The notes: generated by a model from the sequence alone, not told the origin. Positions 1-6,957 are shown, numbered from the stretch's first letter. The stretch is DNA of 8,160 bases from an uncultured Bacilli bacterium (GCA_947623975.1 CANQHY010000051.1:1-8160), one strand, 5' to 3'. Program-made: numbers and translations.

Positions 1-430
1 CATGACCTTTACTACCTTTAGGTGGTGGTGCGTTTTTTTCTTTCCCTTGCGTATTATTTCCTGTTGATTGGGTTTTATTAACTGTTGATTTAAAAGATGA
101 GAAAGCTCCTGATTTTTGTAATTTATCTAAGTCATCAACAATGCCATTAACTCGGGCATACATATCAGGTGAATATCCTAATTGTTCGAAATTTATGTTA
201 CATCTGTCAGGGTGAAATACAGCACCAACTTTTTTATTTAAAGACTTAAAATCGTACAATGAAATATTACCATTTTGAGAAAGATTTTCAAGATTGTCAA
301 TTTCGGTAATTAATTCGTTTATTTGTTTTATGTAAGTTTGATTAACCATGCCTCTATTGATAATATCTCTATATAATTCTAAATAATCTAAAAGCTCGTC
401 AATTGTCTCAGAAATATCAATCCTCTTCAT
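1..430 (-). CDS. J-domain-like (HPD motif) protein, N-terminal part; 3' end beyond window
   Basis: Read from an ATG at 430-428, the frame stays open for 143 codons to the window edge, so the C-terminus is missing. An AAGGAG ribosome site lies at 443-438, seven bases before the ATG. Residues 1-60 look helical and polar (LDYLELYRDI, INELITEIDNLENL). Next comes a J-domain-like stretch: KKVGAVFHPDR with H73-P74-D75, then YARVNGIVDDLDKL at about 91-104, which resembles helix III of DnaJ-type J domains. From about 107 the chain is a low-complexity Ser/Thr/Asn/Gln/Lys linker ending in a PPP stretch (about 135-137). In J proteins the HPD tripeptide stimulates DnaK ATPase. Here the helix II part is weakly conserved and the usual Tyr/Leu pattern is reduced, so a co-chaperone role is inference. 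No signal peptide or membrane segment is visible in this part. It has its own promoter, divergent from pduL. A chance HPD in an unrelated coiled protein remains possible. Confidence 0.6.
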   Translation of the reverse strand, partial: MKRIDISETIDELLDYLELYRDIINRGMVNQTYIKQINELITEIDNLENLSQNGNISLYDFKSLNKKVGAVFHPDRCNINFEQLGYSPDMYARVNGIVDDLDKLQKSGAFSSFKSTVNKTQSTGNNTQGKEKNAPPPKGSKGH

Positions 431-477
431 TTTTTCACTCCTTTAAAAATTTACAGACATCTTTATTGTATATAGAA

Positions 478-506
478 ATTTTAGCATAAAGAGTAAGTAT
501 AATCAA
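478..506 (-). promoter_or_regulatory. Promoter of the J-domain-like gene
   Basis: On the minus strand, TTGATT (506-501) and TAAAAT (483-478) are separated by 17 bases, and the -10 hexamer is preceded by TGC (extended -10). The predicted transcription start falls near 471, giving a leader of about 40 bases before the ATG at 430. Assigned by consensus only. Confidence 0.5.
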
Positions 507-564
507 TATTTTTATACATTGACAATATTTTAATTTGACACTAAAAAGTTGTTTCTTACCTAGA

Positions 565-593
565 TTTACAACATTATAAAACGGTGTTATAAT
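565..593 (+). promoter_or_regulatory. Promoter of pduL (extended -10)
   Basis: TTTACA at 565-570 and TATAAT at 588-593 are separated by exactly 17 bases, and TGT at 585-587 makes an extended -10. Transcription should start near 600, so the leader would be only about 14 bases and consist almost entirely of the AGGAGG at 601-606. There is no room for a riboswitch or attenuator. Confidence 0.7.
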
Positions 594-613
594 TTCCGCT
601 AGGAGGATATAAA

Positions 614-1174
614 ATGAAAGTAAAATTGGGAGTATCGAATAGACATGTTCATTTATCTATGGATGATTATAAAATTTTATTTGGAGATGTAGCACTTGAA
701 AAAGAAAGAGACTTAGTTCAACCTGGTCAATTTGCATCAAAACAAAAAGTAGCCTTAAAGACGGCTAAAAATATTATTAGCAATGTAAGAGTTTTGGGAC
801 CATTTCGACCTTATACGCAGGTTGAAATATCAAAGACCGATAGCTTTACTTTAGGAATTAATCCACCAGTTAGAAGTTCTGGTGATTTAGAAGAATCTGC
901 AGAAATTACAATAGTTGGTCCAAATGGTGAAATAACCAAAAAATGTTGTATTATTCCAACTAGACACATCCATATAAATAAGGAAGAAAGAGAAAAATAT
1001 GGTTTAGTTAGTGTGGAAAAAGTAAAAGTTAAAATAAATTCTGAAAAGAAAACAATCTTAGAAGACGTTTATATAAATGAAAGCCCTAATTTTGTTCTCG
1101 AATTACATTTAGATACTGATGATGGTAATGCAAGTCTTGCTAAAACTGGTGATGAAGTAGAGATAATAATATAG
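614..1174 (+). CDS. pduL: Phosphate propanoyltransferase / phosphotransacetylase, PduL family
   Basis: This 186-residue protein is a PduL-type phosphotransacylase, which interconverts acyl-CoA plus phosphate and acyl-phosphate plus CoA (propionyl or acetyl), usually feeding an acetate/propionate kinase. The family's two beta-barrel halves are visible. Metal-binding histidines occur in NRHVHLS (H11, H13), TRHIHI (H118, H120) and LELHLDTDD (H165). The phosphate/substrate region GPFRPYTQVEIS carries R65 and E71, followed by LGINPPVRSSGD with R87. The protein begins at the first barrel and lacks the amphipathic N-terminal encapsulation peptide of microcompartment PduL, and no shell-protein gene is nearby, so a free cytosolic enzyme is inferred. 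AGGAGG at 601-606, seven bases before the ATG, fixes the start. The TAG stop directly abuts the stop of the convergent PBP gene. Family assignment is firm; the preferred acyl group cannot be read from sequence. Confidence 0.93.
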   Translation: MKVKLGVSNRHVHLSMDDYKILFGDVALEKERDLVQPGQFASKQKVALKTAKNIISNVRVLGPFRPYTQVEISKTDSFTLGINPPVRSSGDLEESAEITIVGPNGEITKKCCIIPTRHIHINKEEREKYGLVSVEKVKVKINSEKKTILEDVYINESPNFVLELHLDTDDGNASLAKTGDEVEIII

Positions 1175-3124
1175 TTAATCATTTTGTTCATCAAATACCA
1201 TTTGATTATTATTTGGTTCTGTACCTTTTAGGTAGTATAGAACCTTTTTCTTTTTAGATGAATTATCAACAGGAAGACCACTGATAGGATCTACCATTAC
1301 GCCAACAACGTTGCTTGGCATTTGATACCAAGAACTATCTTTTCCTTTTAGATATGCTTCCATGGTATCGGCCCAAATATTTTTTGTATACATATAATCT
1401 GAAACGACAACATCAGAATTATCATCATACCCTACCCAAATAGATGTAATAACGTCAGGATTATAACCGACAATCCAAGAATCAGTTATAGTAGTACCTG
1501 ATTTTATGGCATATTTTCTACTTAATTTACTAGCAATACCTAACATTGTTGGATAATTATAGTCGATAAATGTTGCGTCATAAGTAGACGTTAGTAAATT
1601 ATTTAAAATATAAACTAAACTAGGATTAAGAATCGACTCTTTTACGTCATCAACTTCGTATAAAACGTTTCCATTATAGTCTTCTACTTTTGTAATTAAG
1701 TGGGGTTTTACTTTATAACCTTCATTTGCAAAAGCTGAATACGCTGCAGTTAATTCCATTATATTCATTTCACTAGTTCCAAGAGCAAGTGAAGGAACTT
1801 CTTGCATTGTCGAGGTAATTCCCAATCTTTTGGCCATATTTACTAAGTATTCTTCACCCAAAAACATGTGGGTTTTTACTGCATAAATATTTTCGGAGTA
1901 GGCAATAGCAGCTGCCATAGAAATTGGTTTATAACCATATACTTCGTTAGCATTAGTCGGTGAATAAGTCTTGTTATTAGCAAATGTAAAAGTTGTCTCT
2001 TCGCTCGTGAAACAAGTAGAAGCAGTAAAACCATTTTCTAGTGCTGCATAGTACAATATTGGCTTCATAACTGATCCTATCTGTCTTTTAGATGATGTTG
2101 CTCTATTAAATTGTGACTTGGCATAGTCTCTTCCTCCAACTAGAGCAATGATTGCACCATTATTGGGATTCATCATAATGGCGTTTACTTGTATTTTTTC
2201 ATTAGTAGCAAGATTTTTAGTTACCTTTTCTTCGAGAATTGTCTGTGCATTTAAATCAAGTGTCGTATAAATTTTTAATCCGCCTGTTTCTAGAAAAGAC
2301 GTTGGTATGTATCCTATGCTTTCAAGTTCACTAATAACAGCATCCTGATAATACATTAAAGTAGAAAGATTAATACTACTTTTTTTCCCTACTATTAAAA
2401 GTTCTTCTTCATAGGCTTCATTCATTTCCTCTTCGGTAATATAACCATTTTTAACCATTCCTGAAAGAACCATTTTTTGCCTTTGTTTAGCAACATCAAA
2501 ATTTACAATTGGTGAATAATTAGAAGGTGATTTAGGAATGCCTACTAAAAGTGAAGCTTCAGCTAGTGTTAAATCTGAGGCACTTTTATTGAAATAAAAT
2601 TGACTTGCATTTTCTATACCATACATTCCATGGCCATAATTAATTGTATTCAAATAACCTTCTAAGATTTCGTCTTTAGAATAATGGACTTCCATATTCA
2701 AAGTAAGCCACATTTCGTTCCATTTTCTTTTCCATGTCTTGTCAAAATCAAGAAATAAATTTTTAACATATTGTTGCGAAATAGTTGATGCACCTTGAAC
2801 GGTTTTCCCATTTTTGATATTTATCCAACTGGCCTTAATAATCCTTGGAATATCAAAACCAAAATGACTATAAAAATTTTTATCTTCTGTAGAGATAGTG
2901 GCATTTACCAGATCTTTTGAAATATCTTCTAAAGAAATCCATTGATTAGAACCATTACCTATGAAAAACAAGTTACCATTACTATCATATAAAGAAATAT
3001 TATTAGCATTCTTAATTTCTAGTTTTACAGATATTCTTGAATAACCGTAGAAAGAAAAACCTAAAATAAAAATAATTAAGAAAATAAAAAATAAAAATTT
3101 AAGAGCTTTTTTAAATATCTTCAT
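1175..3124 (-). CDS. Class A penicillin-binding protein (bifunctional transglycosylase/transpeptidase), PBP1a type
   Basis: This 649-residue protein polymerises lipid II into glycan strands and cross-links the stem peptides outside the membrane. Residues 1-30 hold a short basic segment and one hydrophobic helix (about 9-28), typical of a type II anchor. The GT51 transglycosylase domain spans about 55-235: ATISTEDKNFYSHFGFD with catalytic E80, GASTISQQYVKN (111-122), RKWNEM (133-138) and KDEILEGYLN (150-159). The transpeptidase domain covers about 310-595, with SVMK (S351 nucleophile, K354), SEN (410-412) and KSGTT (541-545, Ser in place of the more usual Thr of KTG). The C-terminus after about 620 is short, Lys- then Asn/Asp-rich, with no PASTA or fibronectin domain. 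GGAG at 3135-3132, seven bases before the ATG, supports the start. It is transcribed alone, divergently from the argS cluster and convergently with pduL. No clear terminator of its own was found. Which PBP1 paralogue it is cannot be decided. Confidence 0.95.
   Translation of the reverse strand: MKIFKKALKFLFFIFLIIFILGFSFYGYSRISVKLEIKNANNISLYDSNGNLFFIGNGSNQWISLEDISKDLVNATISTEDKNFYSHFGFDIPRIIKASWINIKNGKTVQGASTISQQYVKNLFLDFDKTWKRKWNEMWLTLNMEVHYSKDEILEGYLNTINYGHGMYGIENASQFYFNKSASDLTLAEASLLVGIPKSPSNYSPIVNFDVAKQRQKMVLSGMVKNGYITEEEMNEAYEEELLIVGKKSSINLSTLMYYQDAVISELESIGYIPTSFLETGGLKIYTTLDLNAQTILEEKVTKNLATNEKIQVNAIMMNPNNGAIIALVGGRDYAKSQFNRATSSKRQIGSVMKPILYYAALENGFTASTCFTSEETTFTFANNKTYSPTNANEVYGYKPISMAAAIAYSENIYAVKTHMFLGEEYLVNMAKRLGITSTMQEVPSLALGTSEMNIMELTAAYSAFANEGYKVKPHLITKVEDYNGNVLYEVDDVKESILNPSLVYILNNLLTSTYDATFIDYNYPTMLGIASKLSRKYAIKSGTTITDSWIVGYNPDVITSIWVGYDDNSDVVVSDYMYTKNIWADTMEAYLKGKDSSWYQMPSNVVGVMVDPISGLPVDNSSKKKKVLYYLKGTEPNNNQMVFDEQND
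1215..1255 (+). terminator. Intrinsic terminator of pduL, inside the PBP coding sequence
   Basis: GGTTCTGTAC (1215-1224) pairs with GTATAGAACC (1235-1244) as a 10-bp stem with one G-U pair and a 10-base loop. TTTTTCTTTTT (1245-1255) follows at once. The U-tract is on the plus strand only, so it serves pduL, whose stop is at 1172-1174. The same DNA encodes the KKKKVLYYLKGTEP region of the PBP C-terminus on the other strand. No comparable U-tract follows the hairpin in the minus direction. Confidence 0.8.
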
Positions 3125-3193
3125 AATGATTCTCCAGTCTAAAATTAGTATGAAGAAAATATCAAAAAATATGTACTAAAATAAAAATAAATA

Positions 3194-3214
3194 TGCTATA
3201 ATTCGTGTTATAAA
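3194..3214 (+). promoter_or_regulatory. Promoter region of the DUF1934-argS operon, two overlapping extended -10 boxes
   Basis: TGC-TATAAT at 3194-3202 is followed by TGT-TATAAA at 3206-3214. The -35 position for the first box (TACTAA, 3174-3179) is weak, as expected when an extended -10 is used. Starts near 3209 or 3221 would leave leaders of about 23 or 11 bases before the ATG at 3232. Which box is used cannot be told by eye. Confidence 0.55.
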
Positions 3215-3231
3215 TTTTGTGGGTGCCTTTT

Positions 3232-3564
3232 ATGGAAAAAAGAAAAGTAAATATTAAAATAAATAATTGTATTTATAACGGAATTGCCAATTTAAATAAG
3301 GACATAATAGAGTATAATAACAAAGAATTTTCTATTATTTACGATAAAAAGATAAATAGATTTATAAAAAAAGATGAAGATAAAAAAATAATTTTTGATT
3401 TTAAAAAGCAAAAAATGACAATTATTTTTGGCGAAAACAACTTAGTATTTGACATTACATTAATTGAGTTATATAGTAGTGACGAGTTAATTAAAGTTAT
3501 ATATAAAATTGGTGAAGATGAGTTTATCTTTTTAATAGAGATTTTAGGAGGATGTTATGAGTGA
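3232..3564 (+). CDS. Small DUF1934/YwiB-like protein upstream of argS
   Basis: This 110-residue, Lys/Ile-rich protein has no signal peptide or membrane segment. Alternating hydrophobic and charged residues (VNIKINNCIYNGIAN, EFSIIYDKK, KMTIIFGENN, LVFDITLIELYS, EFIFLIEI) suggest a beta-barrel. Position is the main evidence: a DUF1934 (YwiB) calycin-like protein of unknown function commonly precedes argS in Bacilli. It is somewhat shorter than typical family members (about 140), and no catalytic motif is seen. ATG 3232 is preferred over an in-frame TTG at 3217 because the TTG would sit at or before the transcription start and has no ribosome site. Even the ATG has only a weak GTGGGTG upstream. 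Its last codons contain the AGGAGG of argS, and the genes overlap by 8 bases, suggesting translational coupling. A diverged DUF1934 is the best guess. Confidence 0.6.
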   Translation: MEKRKVNIKINNCIYNGIANLNKDIIEYNNKEFSIIYDKKINRFIKKDEDKKIIFDFKKQKMTIIFGENNLVFDITLIELYSSDELIKVIYKIGEDEFIFLIEILGGCYE

Positions 3565-5299
3565 ATTTAAAAGGCTAGAAGAAAAATTATCTAATATTGT
3601 TAAAAGTAGTGGTTATGATGCTGATGTTTGTCTTTGTGTTTCTAATAGACCAGATCTTGGAGAGTATCAGATAAATGAAGCGATGAAATTCGCTAAAGAG
3701 TACCATAAAAATCCTAATGAAATAGCCAAAGATATCGTAAGTTATATAGAAAAAGATGATTCCTTCTGTAATGTAAATATCGCGGGAGCTGGATTTATTA
3801 ATATAAGTTTAAGTGATAAATTTTTAATAAATTTTGTAAATTTGTTAAAAGATGATATAGAAAATAATATCGATAAAAAAGAAAAGAAAAAAATAGTAAT
3901 AGATTATGGTGGTGCAAATGTTGCAAAAGCTTTACATGTAGGTCATTTGCGTAGTGCTAATATTGGTGAAGCATTAAATCGTCTTGCGAAGTTAGTAGGA
4001 CATGATACTATCTCCGATGTACATTTTGGGGATTCTGGACTTCAAGCGGGAATAGTAGTTATGGAAATGGAAAATATGTTTCCAGATCTTGAATGTTTTA
4101 AAAAAGATTATGATGGAAAAGATTTCCTTCTTCCTATTACTAAAGAAGATTTAAAGAAAATTTATCCAAATGGATCTAATAAAACTAAAGAAAATGAAGA
4201 ATTGTTAGAAAAAGCAAGAGAAATTACTTACCAAATTCAAAAAGGACACATAGGATATAGTAAACTTTGGGATAAAATTACAGAATTATCAATAAAAGAC
4301 ATCAAAGAAACATACGAAAGAATAAATGCCAATTTTGATCTTTGGGAAGGAGAACGCGATAGTTTTCAATACATTCCTGAACTATTAGACTATTTAGAAA
4401 AGAAAAAATTATTATATGTAAGTGAAGGGGCTAAAGTAATGGATGTAAAAGAAGATGCTGATGAAAAAGAAATGCCTCCTATAATCTTAGAAAAAAGTAA
4501 TGGTGCATATTTATATGCTACTACTGACTTAGCAACAATATATTCACGAATTAAAAGATTTAATCCAGATGAAATATGGTATACAACAGATTTGCGACAA
4601 GAGTTGCATTTTGATCAAGTATTTAGAGCAGCAAAAAAATCAGGAATAGCTAAAAACGTAAATCTCGGATTTTTTGGTTTTGGTACTATGAACGGTAACG
4701 ATGGCAAACCATTTAAGACTAGAAATGGTGGCCTTATGACATTAGAAGAATTAATTGATTTAATAAAAGATGAATGTTATAAGCGAATTAACGATAATAT
4801 AGTAGAAGAGAAAGATAAAGACAAGGTTTCAGAACAAATAGCAATAGCGGCTTTAAAATATGCTGATCTATTACCATATAGAGAGACAGATTACATTTTT
4901 GATTTATCTAAATTTGTCGATTTAGATGGAAAAACAGGTCCATATTTACTTTACTCAACAATAAGAATAAAATCACTTTTAAATAAAGCTAAAGAAGAAA
5001 ACATTGAATATAAAAAATTTACTAAAATAAATAGCAAAACTGAAAAAGATGTAATACTAAACTTGTTAAATATGCCTTCTGTAATAAATAGAGCCTATGA
5101 ATCTAAATCATTAAACGAAATAGCGGAATACATTTATAAACTTACAAGTAGTTATAATAAATTTTATGCTGAAAATAAAATTTTAAAAGAAGAAGATGAA
5201 GAACTAAAAGAGTCTTGGCTTTTATTATCTCAGGTTGTATATAATACTAATATGTTATTGCTTGATTTAATGGGAATTAAATGCCCTGAAAAAATGTAA
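3557..5299 (+). CDS. argS: Arginyl-tRNA synthetase
   Basis: This cytosolic class I synthetase of 580 residues charges tRNA-Arg. The N-terminal Add-1 domain (about 1-100) is followed by the Rossmann catalytic domain with IDYGGANVAKALHVGHLRS, where HVGH (127-130) is the HIGH signature. The ArgRS form of the KMSKS region is GTMNGNDGKPFKTRNGG, with FKTR at 386-389. The DALR anticodon-binding domain runs from about 455 (DLDGKTGPYLLYSTIRIKSL) to the end, with SSYNKFY at 531-537 and a terminal GIKCPEKM that matches the usual short end. Length and domains are complete, with no frameshift. AGGAGG at 3547-3552 places the start at 3557, inside the end of the preceding gene. It is the second gene of a two-gene operon, and a 99-base gap with a separate promoter precedes rpoE. 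Confidence 0.97.
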   Translation: MSEFKRLEEKLSNIVKSSGYDADVCLCVSNRPDLGEYQINEAMKFAKEYHKNPNEIAKDIVSYIEKDDSFCNVNIAGAGFINISLSDKFLINFVNLLKDDIENNIDKKEKKKIVIDYGGANVAKALHVGHLRSANIGEALNRLAKLVGHDTISDVHFGDSGLQAGIVVMEMENMFPDLECFKKDYDGKDFLLPITKEDLKKIYPNGSNKTKENEELLEKAREITYQIQKGHIGYSKLWDKITELSIKDIKETYERINANFDLWEGERDSFQYIPELLDYLEKKKLLYVSEGAKVMDVKEDADEKEMPPIILEKSNGAYLYATTDLATIYSRIKRFNPDEIWYTTDLRQELHFDQVFRAAKKSGIAKNVNLGFFGFGTMNGNDGKPFKTRNGGLMTLEELIDLIKDECYKRINDNIVEEKDKDKVSEQIAIAALKYADLLPYRETDYIFDLSKFVDLDGKTGPYLLYSTIRIKSLLNKAKEENIEYKKFTKINSKTEKDVILNLLNMPSVINRAYESKSLNEIAEYIYKLTSSYNKFYAENKILKEEDEELKESWLLLSQVVYNTNMLLLDLMGIKCPEKM

Positions 5300-5307
5300 T
5301 AAATATA

Positions 5308-5336
5308 TTGATTTTAAATATAAATAATGATATAAA
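5308..5336 (+). promoter_or_regulatory. Promoter of rpoE
   Basis: TTGATT (5308-5313) and TATAAA (5331-5336) are 17 bases apart, with TGA just before the -10. The predicted start is near 5343, leaving a leader of about 55 bases. No strong hairpin or terminator lies between argS and this promoter, so read-through from argS may add to rpoE expression. Confidence 0.5.
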
Positions 5337-5398
5337 AGTTATTGAGCATTTTTGCCCTATAAAATCAAAAATACAAAATATTCTTTTAGGAGGATTTT

Positions 5399-5839
5399 AT
5401 GAGTATAGAAAGTTTAAAAAAAGAAGATTTAGAATTGTTATCATATAAAGATATAACTAATATGTTATTGGAAGAAAAGGGTGCAATGAATACAGCCGAT
5501 TTGTTTAAAAAAATAACTAGTTTACTAGAATTACCAGCATCAGTTTATGAAAAGAAAATTGGCGACTATTATACAACACTTACTACTGATAAAAGATTTT
5601 TACTTTTAGAAGATGGAAAATGGGATTTAAGAAATAGACATACATCAGATAAAGTTATATTAAATACTGAGCAAGATGATGAAGAAGAGGAAGAAGATTT
5701 GGAAATAAAAGAACAAGAAGAGGAAGAAGAGGAAGATTTTGAAAACAGTTCATCTGATGATGATGATTTTGATGATAGTGATGACGATTTAAAAGATTTA
5801 GTTGTATTAGATGAAGAAGAACTAGAATTAGAAGAATAA
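5399..5839 (+). CDS. rpoE: DNA-directed RNA polymerase delta subunit
   Basis: The delta subunit binds core RNA polymerase in Bacilli, reduces non-specific nucleic-acid binding and speeds enzyme recycling. Residues about 12-82 form the HARE-HTH winged-helix domain: YKDITNMLLEEKGAMNTADL, then LTTDKRFLLLEDGKWDLRNR with the family signature DGKWDLR at 72-78. The remaining residues, 91-146, are the disordered acidic tail: I count 36 Asp/Glu among 56 residues and only two Lys. The tail has an E-rich half (91-115) and a D-rich half (120-133), separated by a Ser run, then a more hydrophobic end (LKDLVVLDEEELELEE). At 146 residues it is slightly shorter than the Bacillus protein (about 173). AGGAGG at 5388-5393 sets the start. 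The GAA/GAT-rich 3' end is coding low complexity, not a DNA repeat of its own. Confidence 0.95.
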   Translation: MSIESLKKEDLELLSYKDITNMLLEEKGAMNTADLFKKITSLLELPASVYEKKIGDYYTTLTTDKRFLLLEDGKWDLRNRHTSDKVILNTEQDDEEEEEDLEIKEQEEEEEEDFENSSSDDDDFDDSDDDLKDLVVLDEEELELEE

Positions 5840-5843
5840 TTTT

Positions 5844-5868
5844 AGTCTCTTTTTTTAAAAAAAAGACT
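5844..5868. repeat. A/T-rich inverted repeat after rpoE, possible atypical terminator
   Basis: AGTCT (5844-5848) pairs with AGACT (5864-5868). Between them a run of T (5850-5856) faces a run of A, so the structure can close into an almost continuous A-U stem with a tiny loop. No U-tract follows the right arm on either strand, so it is not a canonical intrinsic terminator. Its place between the rpoE stop and the prfA promoter still suggests a boundary role. Confidence 0.35.
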
Positions 5869-5872
5869 TATG

Positions 5873-5881
5873 TGTTATAAT
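5873..5881 (+). promoter_or_regulatory. Extended -10 promoter of prfA-prmC
   Basis: TGT-TATAAT at 5873-5881 is a perfect extended -10. The -35 position falls in the featureless T/A run of the preceding inverted repeat. Transcription would begin near 5888, so the leader is about 14 bases and starts just before the ribosome site GAGG (5890-5893). Confidence 0.6.
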
Positions 5882-5901
5882 GAAAATGCGAGGATGATAC
5901 T

Positions 5902-6957
5902 ATGATAGAAAGATTGAATATTATAAAAGAACGATACGAAGAACTTAATAAGGAGTTGTTAAATCCTGAAACATTAAAGGATATAAAAAAGACAAGAGAA
6001 TTATCTAAAGAAGCTTCTGAACTTGAGGAAATCGTTAATTGCTACGATAAATATAAAAAGACGGATGAAGATATAGAAGCTGCTAAAGAAATGGCTAAAG
6101 ATCCAGAAATGGGAGATTTTGCAAAAGAAGAACTTGAAAAATTAGAAAAAGAAAAAGAAAAATTAAATAGAGAATTAGAAATTCTTTTAATACCAAAGGA
6201 CCCTAACGATGGGAAAAATGTTATTGTAGAGATAAGAGGAGCTGCTGGAGGAGACGAAGGAAATATCTTTGCAGGTGATCTTTACAGAATGTATTTAAAG
6301 TATGCAGAGGGACAGGGTTGGAAGGTAGAACCTATAACTGAAGAATATTCAGACGGTGGAGGATTTTCTCTTGTTAGTTTTATGATTAAGGGAAAAAATG
6401 TTTATTCAAAGATGAAATATGAAAGTGGAGCTCACCGCGTACAAAGAGTACCTGTCACAGAAACTCAAGGAAGAGTTCATACATCTACTGCTACGGTACT
6501 CGTTATGCCAGAAGCCGAGGAGTTAGATTTTGAACTTGATATGTCTGAAGTTAGGATTGATATAACACGATCTAGTGGTTGTGGCGGACAAGGAGTAAAT
6601 ACTACTGATTCTGCTGTAAGGGCTACTCATATTCCAACAGGAATAATTGTTTATTGTCAAGTAGGACGTAGTCAAATCCAAAATAAAGAAATGGCTCTTA
6701 ATACACTTAGATCAAGATTATATGATTTAAAACAAAGAGAGAAAGAAGAAAAAGAGGGTGCTGAGAGAAGAAGTAAAATTGGTACTGGTGATAGATCAGA
6801 GAAGATAAGAACTTATAATTATCCGCAAAACAGAGTAACTGATCATAGAATAGGTTTTACTTTAATGCAACTTGATAGAGTAATGGAAGGTGAATTGGAA
6901 CCAATAGTAGAAGCTTTGATTACTGAAGATCAAAGAAGAAAACTTGCAGGCGAATAG
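5902..6957 (+). CDS. prfA: Peptide chain release factor 1 (RF1)
   Basis: RF1 reads UAA and UAG in the ribosomal A site and triggers peptidyl-tRNA hydrolysis. The protein is full length at 351 residues. Domain 1 (about 1-100) is a charged alpha-helical region. The stop-codon tripeptide is PVT at 184-186 in HRVQRVPVTETQGRVHTS, the RF1 form (PxT) and not the RF2 form (SPF). The catalytic GGQ is at 228-230 in SSGCGGQGVNTTDSAVR, with Cys where many RF1 proteins have Ala. The usual THIPTG and NYPQNRVTDHRIG blocks follow (243-247 and 306-318). The GGQ glutamine, Q230, is the substrate of the methyltransferase encoded next. GAGG at 5890-5893, eight bases before the ATG, supports the start. UGA stops occur in this window, so an RF2 gene must lie elsewhere in the genome. 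Confidence 0.97.
   Translation: MIERLNIIKERYEELNKELLNPETLKDIKKTRELSKEASELEEIVNCYDKYKKTDEDIEAAKEMAKDPEMGDFAKEELEKLEKEKEKLNRELEILLIPKDPNDGKNVIVEIRGAAGGDEGNIFAGDLYRMYLKYAEGQGWKVEPITEEYSDGGGFSLVSFMIKGKNVYSKMKYESGAHRVQRVPVTETQGRVHTSTATVLVMPEAEELDFELDMSEVRIDITRSSGCGGQGVNTTDSAVRATHIPTGIIVYCQVGRSQIQNKEMALNTLRSRLYDLKQREKEEKEGAERRSKIGTGDRSEKIRTYNYPQNRVTDHRIGFTLMQLDRVMEGELEPIVEALITEDQRRKLAGE

Noticed and set aside
1130..1165. Hairpin GCAAG-T-CTTGC near the pduL end as a terminator for the PBP gene
   Set aside because: A one-base loop cannot form, and no T-run follows on the minus strand; the PBP terminator remains unidentified.
3217..3231. TTG start for the DUF1934-like gene, adding five residues
   Set aside because: It lies within or before the predicted transcription start and has no ribosome site; ATG 3232 is more plausible.
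5341..5398. Second promoter (TTGAGC ... TATAAA at 5358-5363) or small hairpin in the rpoE leader
   Set aside because: The spacing between the hexamers is only 10 bases, and the GCATTTTTGC hairpin is too short to be meaningful.
5660..5835. GAA/GAT-rich repetitive DNA at the end of rpoE
   Set aside because: It is explained by the acidic tail of the delta subunit and is in frame throughout; it is not an independent DNA repeat.
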